Source: Anaspis maculata (taxonomy: Eukaryota > Arthropoda > Insecta > Coleoptera > Scraptiidae). Taken from it: a stretch of DNA of 64,000 bases. Shown here one piece after another: positions 21,303 through 31,798 of this stretch. The DNA is taken from NCBI GenBank assembly GCA_949128115.1, contig OX421961.1, forward strand, positions 130,259,650-130,323,649, written 5' to 3'. How positions within the stretch are numbered: position 1 is the stretch's first letter; every line of letters begins with the position of its first letter. The notes under the pieces are model-generated. The model saw only the letters and a program-made list of their open reading frames with translations, was not told where the DNA came from and made no database searches. Made by a program: the position numbers and the translations under genes.

Positions 21303-24300
21303 TAAGAGTCACGTGGGTTGAAGCTCGAAGTCACGTGGGTTGGAGCCTGGAGTCATGTGGGTTCAAACCTGAACTTTTTGGATAACAATGGTGTCTTTTC
21401 TTCTATATTTGTGTTCGTTCGTCAGATGTTGCGTTTGGAACAAGTAGCTGCCAACATCAAAAGTGGTGACCGATCGTTTTAGAAGTCACGTGGGTTTAAG
21501 CCTGAAGTCACGTGGGTTGGAGCCTGGAGTCACTTGGGTTCAAACCTGAACTTTTTGGATAACAATTGTGTCTTTTTTTCTATATTTGTGTTCGTTCGTC
21601 AGATGTTGCGTTTGGAGAGAGTAGCTGCCAACTTCAAAAGTGGTGACCGATCGTTCTCAAAGTCACGTGGGTTGAAGCCTGAAGTCACGTGGGTTGAAGC
21701 CTGAAGTAACGTGGGTTGAAGCCTGAAGTCACGTGGGTTAAAACCTGAACTTTTTGGATAACAATTGTGTCTTTTCTTCTATATTTGTGTTCGTTCGTCA
21801 GATGTTGCGTTTGGAACAAGTAGCTGCCAACATCAGAAGTGGTGACCGATCGTTTTAAAAGTCACGTGGGTCGAAGCCTGAAGTCACGTGGGTTGGAGCC
21901 TGGAGTCACGTGGGTTCAAACCTGAACTTTTTGAATAACAATTTCGTCATTTTTTTTTATATTTGTGTTCGTTCGTCAGATTTTGCGTTTGGAACAAGTA
22001 GCTGCCAACTCCAAAAGTGGTGACCGATCGTTTTAAAAATCACGTGGGTTGAAGCCTGAAGTCTCGTGGGTTGAAGCCCGAAGTCACGTGGGTTAAAACC
22101 TGAACTTTTTGGATAAAAATTGTGTCTTTACTTCTATATTTGTGTTCGTTCGTCAGATGTTGCGTTTGGAACAAGTAGCTGCCAACATCAAAAGTGGTGA
22201 CCGATCGTTTTAAAAGTCACGTGGGTTGAAGCCTGAAGTCACGTGGGTTGAAGCCTGGAGTCACGTGGGTTCAAACCTGAAGTCACGTGGGTTAAAACCT
22301 GAACTTTTTGGGTAACAATTGTGTCTTTTTTTCTATATTTGTGTTCGTTCGTCAGATGTTGCGTTTGGAAAGAGTAGCTGCCAACTTCAAAAGTGGTGAC
22401 CGATCGTTTCAAAAGTCACGTGGGTTGAAGCCTGAAGTAACGTGGGTTGAAGCCTGAAGTCACGTGGGTTAAAACCTGAACTTTTTGGATAACAATTGTG
22501 TCTTTTCTTCTATATTTGTGTTCGTTCGTCAGATGTTGCGTTTGGAACAAGTAGCTGCCAACATCAGAAGTGGTGACCGATCGTTTTAAAAGTCACGTGG
22601 GTCGAAGCCTGAAGTCACGTGGGTTGAAGCCTGAAGTCACGTGGGTCAAAACTTGAACTTTTTGGATAACAATTGTGTCTTTTCTTCTATATTGGTGTTC
22701 GTTCGTCAGATGTTGCGTTTGGAACAAGTAGCTGCCAACATCAAGAGTGGTGACCGATCGTTTTAAAAGTCACGTGGGTTGAAGCCTGAAGTCACGTGGG
22801 TTGAAGCCTGAAGTCACGTGGGTTGAAGCCTGATGTCACGTGGGTTAAAACCTGAACTTTTTGGATAACAATTGTGTCTTTACTACTATATTTGTGTTCG
22901 TTTGTCAGATGTTGCGTTTGGAACAAGTAGCTGCCAACATCGAAAGTGGTGACCGATCGTTTTGAAAGTCACGTGGGTTGAAGCCTGAAGTCACGTGGGT
23001 TGGAGCCTGGAGTCACGTGGGTTCAAACCTGAACTTTTTGGATAACAATTGTGTCTTTTTTTCTATATTTGTGTTTGTTCGTCAGATGTTGCGTTTGGAA
23101 CAAGTAGCTGCCAACATCGAAAGTGGTGACCGATCGTTTTGAAAGTCACGTGGGTTGAAGCCTGAAGTCACGTGGGTTGGAGCCTGGAGTCACGTATGTT
23201 CAAACCTGAACTTTTTGGATAACAATTGTGTCTTTTCTTCTATATTTGTGTTCGTTCGTCAGATGTTGCGTTTGGAACAAGTAGCTGCCAACATCAAAAG
23301 TGGTGACCGATCGTTTCAAAAGTCACGTGGGTTGAAGCCTGGAGTCACGTGGGTTGGAGCCTGGAGTCACGTGGGTTGGAGCCTGAAGTCACGTGGGTTG
23401 AAGCCTGAAGTCACGTGGGTTGAAGCCTGATGTCACGTGGGTTAAAACCTGAACTTTTTGGATAACAATTGTGTCTTTACTACTATATTTGTGTTCGTTT
23501 GTCAGATGTTGCGTTTGGAACAAGTAGCTGCCAACATCAAATGTGGTGACCGATCGTTTTGAAAGTCACGTGGGTTGAAGCCTGAAGTCACGTGGGTTGG
23601 AGCCTGGAGTCACGTGGGTTCAAACCTGAACTTTTTGGATAACAATTGTGTCTTTTTTTCTATATTTGTGTTCGTTCGTCAGATGTTGCGTTTGGAAAGA
23701 GTAGCTGCCAACTTCAAAAGTGGTGACCGATCGTTTTCAAAGTCACGTGGGTTGAAGCCTGAAGTCACGTGGGTTAAAGCCTGAAGTCACGTGGGTTGGA
23801 ACCTGAACATTTTGGATAACAATTGTGTCTCTTCTTCTATATTTGTGTTCGTTCGTCAGATGTTGCGTTTGGAACAAGTAGCTGCCAACATCAAAAGTGG
23901 TGACCGATCGTTTCAAAAGTCACGTGGGTTGAAGCCTGAAGTCACGTGGGTTGGAGCCTGGAGTCACGTGGGTTCATACCTGAACTTTTTGGATAACAAT
24001 TGTGTCTTTTTTTCTATATTTGTGTTCGTTCGTCAGATGTTGCGTTTGGAAAGAGTAGCTGCCAACTTCAAAAATGGTGACCGTTCGTTTTCAAAGTCAC
24101 GTGGGTTGAAGCCTGAAGTCACGTGGGTTCAAGCCTGTAGTCACGTGGGTTGCAGCCTGAAGTCACGTGGGTTAAAACCTGAACTTTTTGGATAACAATT
24201 AAGTCTTTAGTTTATCGATATTTGTGTTCGTTCGTCAGATGTTGCGTTTGGAACAAGTAGCTGCCATTTCCAAAAGTGGTGACCGATCGTTTCAAAAGTC

Positions 24301-26290
24301 ACGTTGGTTGAAGCCTGGAGTCACGTGGGTTGGGGCTTGGAGTCACGTGGGCTGAAACCTGATATTTTTGGATAACAATTGTGTCTTTTCTCCTTTATTT
24401 GTGTTCGTTCGTCAGATGTTGCGTTTGGAAAGAGAATCTAACAACTTCAAAAGTGGTGACCGATCGTTTTCAAAGTCACGTGGGTTAAAGCCTGAAGTCA
24501 CGTGGGTTGAAGCCTGGAGTCACGTGGGTTAAAACCTGAACTTTTTGGATAACAATTGTGTCTTTTCTTCTATATATGTGTTCGTTCGTCAGATGTTGCG
24601 TTTGGAACAAGTAGCTGCCAACATCAAGAGTGGTGACCAATCGTTTTAAAAGTCACGTGAGTTGAAGCCTGAAATCACGTGGGTTGGAGCCTGGAGTCAC
24701 GTGGGTTCAAACCTGAATTTTTGGATAACAATTGTGTCTTTTTTTCTATATTTGTGTTCGTTCGTCAGATGTTGCGTTTGGAAAGAGTAGCTGCCAACTT
24801 CAAAAGTGGTGACCGATCGTTTTCAAAGTCACGTGGGTTGAAGCCTGAAGTAACGTGGGTTGGAGCCTGAAGTCACGTGGGTTAAAACCTGAATTTTTTG
24901 GATAACAATTGTGTCTTTTCTTCCATATTTGTGTTCGTTCGTCAGATGTTGCGTTTGGAACAAGTAGCTGCCAACATCAAAAGTGGTGACCGATCGTTTT
25001 GAAAGTCACGTGGGTTGAAGCCTGAAGTCACGTGGGTTGGAGCCTGGAGTCACGTGGGTTCAAACCTGAACTTTTTGAATAACAATTTCGCAATTTTTTT
25101 TTTGACATTTGTGTTTGTTCGTCAGATGTTGCGTTTGGAACAAGTAGCTGCCAACTCCAAAAGTGGTGACCGATCGTTTTAAATGTCACGTGGGTTGAAG
25201 CCTGAAGTCACGTGGGTTGAAGCCTGGAGTCACGTGGGTTAAAACCTGAACTTTTTGGATAACAATTGTGTCTTTCCTTCTATATTTGTGTTCGTTCGTC
25301 AGATGTTGCGTTTGGAACAAGTAGCTGCCAACATCAAAAGTGGTGACCGATCGTTTTAAAAGTCACGTGAGTTGAAGCCTGAAGTCACGTGGGTTGGAGC
25401 CTGGAGGCACGTGGGTTCAAACCTGAACTTTTTGAATAACAATTTCGTCATTTTTGTTTTGATATTTGTGTTCGTTCGTCAGATGTTGCGTTTGGAACAA
25501 GTAGCTGCCAACATCAAAAGTGGTGACCGATCGTTTTAAAAGTCACGTGGGTTGAAGCCTGGAGTCACGTGGGTTGAAGCCTGAAGTCACGTGGGTTGAA
25601 GCCTGAAATCACGTGGGTTAAAACCTGAACTTTCTGGATAACAATTGTGTCTTTACTTCTATATTTGTGTTCGTTCGTCAGATGTTACGTTTGGAACAAG
25701 TAGCTGCCAACATCAAAAGTGGTGACCGATCGATTTAAAAGTCACGTGGGTTGAAGCCTGGAGTCACGTGGGTTGAAGCCTGAAGTCACGTGGGTTGAAG
25801 CCTGAAATCACGTGGGTTAAAACCTGAACTTTCTTGATAACAATTGTGTCTTTTCTTCTATATTTGTGTTCGTTCGTCAGATGTTGCGTTTGGAACAAGT
25901 AGCTGCCAACATCAGAAGTGGTGACCGATCGTTTTAAAAGTCACGTGCGTCGAAGCCTGAAGTCACGTGGGTTGGAGCCTGGAGTCACGTGGGCTCAAAC
26001 CTGATTTTTTGGAATAACAATTTCGTCATTTTTTTTTGATATTTGTGTTCGTTCGTCAGATGTTGCGTTTGGAACAAGTAGCTGCCAACTCCAAAAGTGG
26101 TGACCGATCGTTTTAAAAGTCACGTGGGTTGAAGCCTGAAGTCACGTGGGTTGAAGCCTGAAGTCACGTGGGTTAAAACCTGAAGTTTTTGGATAACAAT
26201 TAAGTCTTTACTTCTATATTTGTGTTCGTTCGTCAGATGTTGCGTTTGGAACAAGTAGCTGCCAACATCAAAAGTGGTGACCGATCGTTT
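21303..26290. repeat. Single-copy counterpart of the 4,989-bp tandem duplication
   Basis: In macro-unit 1 this segment is present once between the same flanks that surround a tandem pair in macro-unit 2 (offset 24,048 to 45,351-50,338). It begins in a 22-mer boundary reading TTTTAAGAGTCACG and ends in a monomer reading TTTTCAAAGTCACG. Confidence 0.85.
23321..23452 (+). repeat. Six-copy 22-mer tract formed by a 334-bp deletion
   Basis: The tract joins the beginning of the tract seen at 1.93 kb (GAAG, GGAG) to the end of the one seen at 2.3 kb (GAAG, GAAG, GATG, TAAA). The two intervening cores and five 22-mers are missing: 111 + 113 + 110 = 334 bp, which equals the offset change (21,387 to 21,053). 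Identical tracts are at 47,369-47,500 and 52,358-52,489. Confidence 0.88.
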
Positions 26291-28500
26291 TCAAAGTCAC
26301 GTGGGTTGAAGCCTGAAGTCACGTGAGTTGAAGCCTGAAGTAGTGAAGTCACGTGGGTTGAAGCCTGAAGTCACGTGGGTCAAAACCTGAACTTTTTGGA
26401 TAACAATTGTGTCTTTTCTTCCATATTTGTGTTCGTTCGTCAGATGTTGCGTTTGGAACAAGTAGCTGCCAACATCAAAAGTGGTGACCGATCGTTTTAA
26501 AAGTCACGTGGGTTGAAGCCTGAAGTCACGTGGGTTGGAGCCTGGAGTCACGTGGGTTCAAACCTGAACTTTTTGAATAACAATTTTGTCATTTTTGTTC
26601 TGATATTTGTGTTCGTTCGTCAGATGTTGCGTTTGGAACAAGTAGCTGCCATCTCCAAAAGTGGTGACCGATCGTTTTGAAAGTCACGTGGGTTGAAGCC
26701 TGGAGTCACGTGGGTTGAAGCCTGAAGTCACGTGGGTTGAAGCCTGAAATCACGTGGGTTAAAACCTGAACTTTCTGGATAACAATTGTGTCTTTACTTC
26801 TATATTTGTGTTCGTTCGTCAGATGTTACGTTTGGAACAAGTAGCTGCCAACATCAAAAGTGGTGACCGATCGTTTTAAAAGTCACGTGGGTTGAAGCTT
26901 GAAGTCACGTGGGTTGGAGCCTGGAGTCACGTGGGTTCAATCCTGAACTTTTTGGATAACAATTGTGTCTTTTTTTCTATATTTGTGTTCGTTCGTCAGA
27001 TGTTGCGTTTGGTAAGGGTAGCTGCCAACTTCAAAAATGGTGACCGATCGTTTTCAAAGTCACGTGGGTTGGAGCCTGAAGTCACGTGGGTTGAAGCCTG
27101 AAGTCACGTGGGTTAAAACCTGAACTTTTTGGATAACAAATTTGTCTTTTCTTCTATATTTGTGTTCGTTCGTCAGATGTTGCGTTTGGAACAAGTAGCT
27201 GCCAACATCAAAAGTGGTGACCGATCGTTTTAAGAGTCACGTGGGTTGAAGCCCGAAGTCACGTGGGTTGGAGCCTGGAGTCATGTGGGTTCAAACCTGA
27301 ACTTTTTGGATAACAATGGTGTCTTTTCTTCTATATTTGTGTTCGTTCGTCAGATGTTGCGTTTGGAACAAGTAGCTGCCAACATCAAAAGTGGTGACCG
27401 ATCGTTTAAGAAGTCACGTGGGTTCAAGCCTGAAGTCACGTGGGTTGGAGCCTGGAGTCACTTGGGTTCAAACCTGAACTCTTTGGATAACAATTGTGTC
27501 TTTTTTTCTATATTTGTGTTCGTTCGTCAGATGTTGCGTTTGGAGAGAGTAGCTGCCAACTTCAAAAGTGGTGACCGATCGTTCTCAAAGTCACGTGGGT
27601 TGAAGCCTGAAGTCACGTGGGTTGAAGCCTGAAGTAACGTGGGTTGAAGCCTGAAGTCACGTGGGTTAAAACCTGAACTTTTTGGATAACAATTGTGTCT
27701 TTTCTTCTATATTTGTGTTCGTTCGTCAGATGTTGCGTTTGGAACAAGTAGCTGCCAACATCAGAAGTGGTGACCGATCGTTTTAAAAGTCACGTGGGTC
27801 GAAGCCTGAAGTCACGTGGGTTGGAGCCTGGAGTCACGTGGGTTCAAACCTGAACTTTTTGAATAACAATTTCGTCATTTTTTTTTTATATTTGTGTTCG
27901 TTTGTCAGATTTTGCGTTTGGAACAAGTAGCTGCCAACTCCAAAAGTGGTGACCGATCGTTTTAAAAATCACGTGGGTTGAAGCCTGAAGTCTCGTGGGT
28001 TGAAGCCCGAAGTCACGTGGGTTAAAACCTGAACTTTTTGGATAAAAATTGTGTCTTTACTTCTATATTTGTGTTCGTTCGTCAGATGTTGCGTTTGGAA
28101 CAAGTAGCTGCCAACATCAAAAGTGGTGACCGATCGTTTTAAAAGTCACGTGGGTTGAAGCCTGAAGTCACGTGGGTTGAAGCCTGGAGTCACGTGGGTT
28201 CAAACCTGAAGTCACGTGGGTTAAAACCTGAACTTTTTGGGTAACAATTGTGTCTTTTTTTCTATATTTGTGTTCGTTCGTCAGATGTTGCGTTTGGAAA
28301 GAGTAGCTGCCAACTTCAAAAGTGGTGACCGATCGTTTCAAAAGTCACGTGGGTTGAAGCCTGAAGTAACGTGGGTTGAAGCCTGAAGTCACGTGGGTTA
28401 AAACCTGAACTTTTTGGATAACAATTGTGTCTTTTCTTCTATATTTGTGTTCGTTCGTCAGATGTTGCGTTTGGAACAAGTAGCTGCCAACATCAGAAGT
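24215..28500. repeat. 5.9-kb higher-order block, copy 2 (macro-unit 1, partial)
   Basis: This is the second tandem copy of the block, in register with copy 1 at an offset of 5,904-5,928. It diverges near 28.5 kb, where the monomer has TTTCAAGAGTCACG instead of TTTTAAAAGTCACG. A private variant is the stop-free TTTAAGAAGTCACG at about 27.41 kb, where copy 1 has TTTTAGAAGTCACG. Confidence 0.82.
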
Positions 28501-29831
28501 GGTGACCGATCGTTTCAAGAGTCACGTGGGTCGAAGCCTGAAGTCACGTGGGTTGGAGCCTGGAGTCACGTGGGTTCAAACCTGAACTTTTTGAATAACA
28601 ATTTCGTCATTTTTTTTTGATATTTGTGTTCATTCGTCTGATGTTGCGTTTGGAACAAGTAGCTGCCAACTCCAAAAGTGGTGACCGATCGTTTCAAAAG
28701 TCACGTGGGTTGAAGCCTGAAGTCATGTGGGTTAAAACCTGGACTTTTTGGATAACAATTGTGTCTTTACTTCTATATTTGTGTTCGTTCGTCAGATGTT
28801 GCGTTTGGAACAAGTAGCTGCCAACATCAAAAGTGGTGACCGATCGTTTTAAAAGTCACGTGGGTTGAAGCCTGAAGTCACGTGGGTTGAAGCCTGAAGT
28901 CACGTGGGTTGAAACCTGAACTTTTTGGATAACAATTGTGTCTTTACTTCTATATTTGTGTTCGTTCGTCAGATGTTGCGTTTGGAACAAGTAGCTGCCA
29001 ACATCAAAAGTGGTGACCAATCGTTTTAAAAGTCACGTGGGTTGAAGCCTGAAGTCACGTGGGTTGGAGCCTGGAGTCACGTGGGTTCAAACCTGAACTT
29101 TTTGAATAACAATTCCGTCATTTTTGTTTTGATATTTGTGTTCGTTCGTCAGATGTTGCGTTTGGAACAAGTAGCTGCCATCTCCAAAAGTGGTGACCGA
29201 TCGTTTTAAAAGTCACGTGGGTTGAAGCCTGGAGTCACGTGGGTTGAAGCCTGAAGTCACGTGGGTTCAAGCCTGAAATCACGTGGGTTAAAACCTGAAC
29301 TTTTTGGATAACAATTGTGTCTTTACTTCTATATTTGTGTTCGTTCGTCAGATGTTGCGTTTGGAACAAGTAGCTGCCAACATCAAAAGTGGTGACCGAT
29401 CGTTTTAAAAGTCACGTGGGTTGAAGCCTGAAGTCACGTGGGTTGGAGCCTGGAGTCACGTGGGTTCAAACCTGAAGTTTTTGGGTGACAATTGTGTCTT
29501 TTTTTCTATATTTGTGTTCGCTCGTCAGATGTTGCGTTTGGAACAAGTAGCTGCCAACATCAGAAGTGGTGACCGATCGTTTTAAAAGTCACGTGGGTCG
29601 AAGCCTGAAGTCACGTGGGTTGGAGCCTGGAGTCACGTGGGTTCAAACCTGAACTTTTTGAATAACAATTTCGTCATTTTTTTTTGATATTTGTTTTCGT
29701 TCGTCTGATGTTGCGTTTGGAACAAGTAGCTGCCAACTCCAAAAGTGGTGACCGATCGTGTTAAAAGTCACGTGGGTTGAAGCCTGAAGTCACGTGAGTT
29801 GAAGCCTGAAGTCACGTGGGTTAAAACCTGA

Positions 29832-29981
29832 ACTTTTTGGATAAAAATTGTGTCTTTACTTCTATATTTGTGTTCGTTCGTCAGATGTTGCGTTTGGAAC
29901 AAGTAGCTGCCAACAAGTGGTGACCGATCGTTTTAAAAGTCACGTGGGTTGAAGCCTGAAGTCACGTGGGTTGAAACCTGA
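29832..29981 (+). repeat. Short 150-bp monomer
   Basis: One of the shortest monomers seen: the core lacks six bases (CCAACAAGTGG where others have CCAACATCAAAAGTGG, less one repeat of the A run) and only two 22-mers follow. The same form is at 59,245-59,394 in macro-unit 2, so it predates the macro-duplication. Confidence 0.85.
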
Positions 29982-31597
29982 ACTTTTTGGATAACAAATG
30001 TGTCTTTTTTTCTTTATTTGTGTTCGTTCGTCAGATGTTGCGTTTGGAAAGAGAATCTAACAACTTCAAAAGTGGTGACCGAACGTTTTCAAAGTCACGT
30101 GGGTTGAAGCCTGAAGTAACGTGGGTTGGAGCCTGAAGTCACGTGGGTTAAAACCTGAACTTTTTGGATAACAATTGTGTCTTTACTTCTATATTTGTGT
30201 TCGTTGGTCAGATGTTGCGTTTGGAACAAGTAGCTGCCAACATCAAAAGTGGTGACCGATCGTTTTAAAAGTCACGTCGGTTGAAGCCTGAAGTCACGTG
30301 GGTTGGAGCCTGGAGTCACTGGGTTCAAACCTGAAGTTTTTGGGTGACAATTGTGTCTTTTTTTCTATATTTGTGTTCGTTCGTCAGATGTTGCGTTTGG
30401 AACAAGTAGCTGCCAACATCAGAAGTGGTGACCGATCGTTTTAAAAGTCACGTGGGTCGAAGCCTGAAGTCACGTGGGTTGGAGCCTGGAGTCACGTGGG
30501 TTCAAACCTGAACTTTTTGAATAACAATTTCGTCATTTTTTTTTGATATTTGTTTTCGTTCGTCTGATGTTGCGTTTGGAACAAGTAGCTGCCAACTCCA
30601 TAAGTGGTGACCGATCGTTTTAAAAGTCACGTGGGTTGAAGCCTGAAGTCACGTGGGTTGAAGCCTGAAGTCACGTGGGTTAAAACCTGAACTTTTTGGA
30701 TAACAATTGTGTCTTTACTTCTATATTTGTGTTCGTTCATCAGATGTTGCGTTTGGAACAAGTAGCTGCCAACATCAAAAGTGGTGACCGATCGTTTTAA
30801 AAGTCACGTGGGTTGAAGCCTGAAGTCACGTGGGTTGAAGCCCGAAGTCACGTGGGTTGAAACCTGAACTTTTTGGATAACAATTGTGTCTTTACTTCTA
30901 TATTTGTGTTCGTTCGTCAGATGTTGCGTTTGGAACAAGTAGCTGCCAACATCAAAAGTGGTGACCAATCGTTTTAAAAGTCACGTGGGTTGAAGCCTGA
31001 AGTCACGTGGGTTGGAGCCTGGAGTCACGTGGGTTCAAACCTGAAGTTTTTGGGTGACAATTGTGTCTTTTTTTCTATATTTGTGTTCGTTCGTCAGATG
31101 TTGCGTTTGGAAAGAGTAGCTGCCAACTTCAAAAGTGGTGACCGATCGTTTTAAAAGTCACGTGGGTTGAAGCCTGAAGTAACGTGGGTTGAAGCCTGGA
31201 GTCACGTGGGTTAAAACCTGAACTTTTTGGATGACAATTGTGTCTTTTCTTCTATATTTGTGTTCGTTCGTCAGATGTTGCGTTTGGAACAAGTAGCTGC
31301 CAACATCAGAAGTGGTGACCGATCGTTTTAAAAGTCACGTGGGTCGAAGCCTGAAGTCACGTGGGTTGAAGCCTGAAGTCACGTGGGTTGGAGCCTGGAG
31401 TCACGTGGGTTCAAACCTGAAGTTTTTGGGTAACAATTGTGTTTTTTCTTCCATATTTGTGTTCGTTCGTCAGATGTTGCGTTTGGAACAAGTAGCTGCC
31501 AACATCAAAAGTGGCGACCGATCGTTTTAAAAGTCACGTGGGTTGAAGCCTGAAGTCACGTGGGTTGGAGCCTGGAGTCACGTGGGTTCAAACCTGA

Positions 31598-31798
31598 ACT
31601 TTTTGAATAACAATTTCGTCATTTTTTTTTGATATTTGTTTTCGTTCGTCTGATGTTGCGTTTGGAACAAGTAGCTGCCATCTCCAAAAGTGGTGACCGA
31701 TCGTTTTGAAAGTCACGTGGGTTGAAGCCTGGAGTCACGTGGGTTGAAGCCTGAAGTCACGTGGGTTGAAGCCTGAAATCACGTGGGTTAAAACCTGA
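31598..31798 (+). repeat. Hybrid monomer at the macro-unit seam
   Basis: The monomer has a 113-bp core (31,598-31,710) and four 22-mers (31,711-31,798). Its left part (TTTGTTTTCGTTCGTCTGATG) is the subtype found at 29.7, 30.55 and 61.05 kb. Its right part (GCCATCTCC, then TTTTGAAAG, then GCCTGGAG) is the subtype of 4.9 kb. The switch lies between about 31,653 and 31,681. The core is longer than 111 bp because of the AATTTCGTCA subtype insert. Confidence 0.88.

Larger units (their letters stand above)
18311..24214. repeat. 5.9-kb higher-order block, copy 1 (macro-unit 1)
   Basis: This span runs from one TTATCGATATTTG core to the next and is 5,904 bp. Landmarks after it repeat with offsets of 5,904 (18.8 kb to 24.7 kb) and 5,928 (20.96 kb to 26.89 kb), so two tandem copies occupy about 16.7-28.5 kb. 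It contains the AGAATCTAACAACTT core, an AGTAGTGAAG 22-mer, the CAATCCTGAAC monomer, the CAATGGTGTC monomer and the fused 22-mer tract at 22,215. A 221-bp deletion near 19.88 kb is private to this copy, relative to 43.7 kb. Confidence 0.85.
4909..31680. repeat. Macro-unit 1 of a tandem 27-29 kb repeat (26,772 bp)
   Basis: The sequence from 4,909 restarts at 31,681 with offset 26,772, and the end of this unit (29.0-31.68 kb) reappears at 58.4-61.09 kb with offset 29,413. Shared landmarks in the same order include the ATCTCC core at the start, the CAATCCTGAAC monomer (5.19 and 31.97 kb), the repeated GGGTAACAATTGTG monomers, the TTATCGATATTTG cores and the GGTTATAAG-like TTATAAGTTTG cores. The unit contains most of an 8-kb internal duplication (4.9-8.16 kb against 12.87-16.12 kb) and two 5.9-kb higher-order blocks. 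Boundaries are where homology switches and are exact only to a few tens of bases. Confidence 0.88.

Noticed and set aside
23791..24195. Plus-strand open frames of 60-134 codons across the window (longest type here) as possible genes
   Set aside because: They are one frame of the satellite monomer repeated dozens of times, mostly starting at TTG or GTG, ended by trivial changes at the core end and shifted by 22-mer number. There is no recognisable domain.
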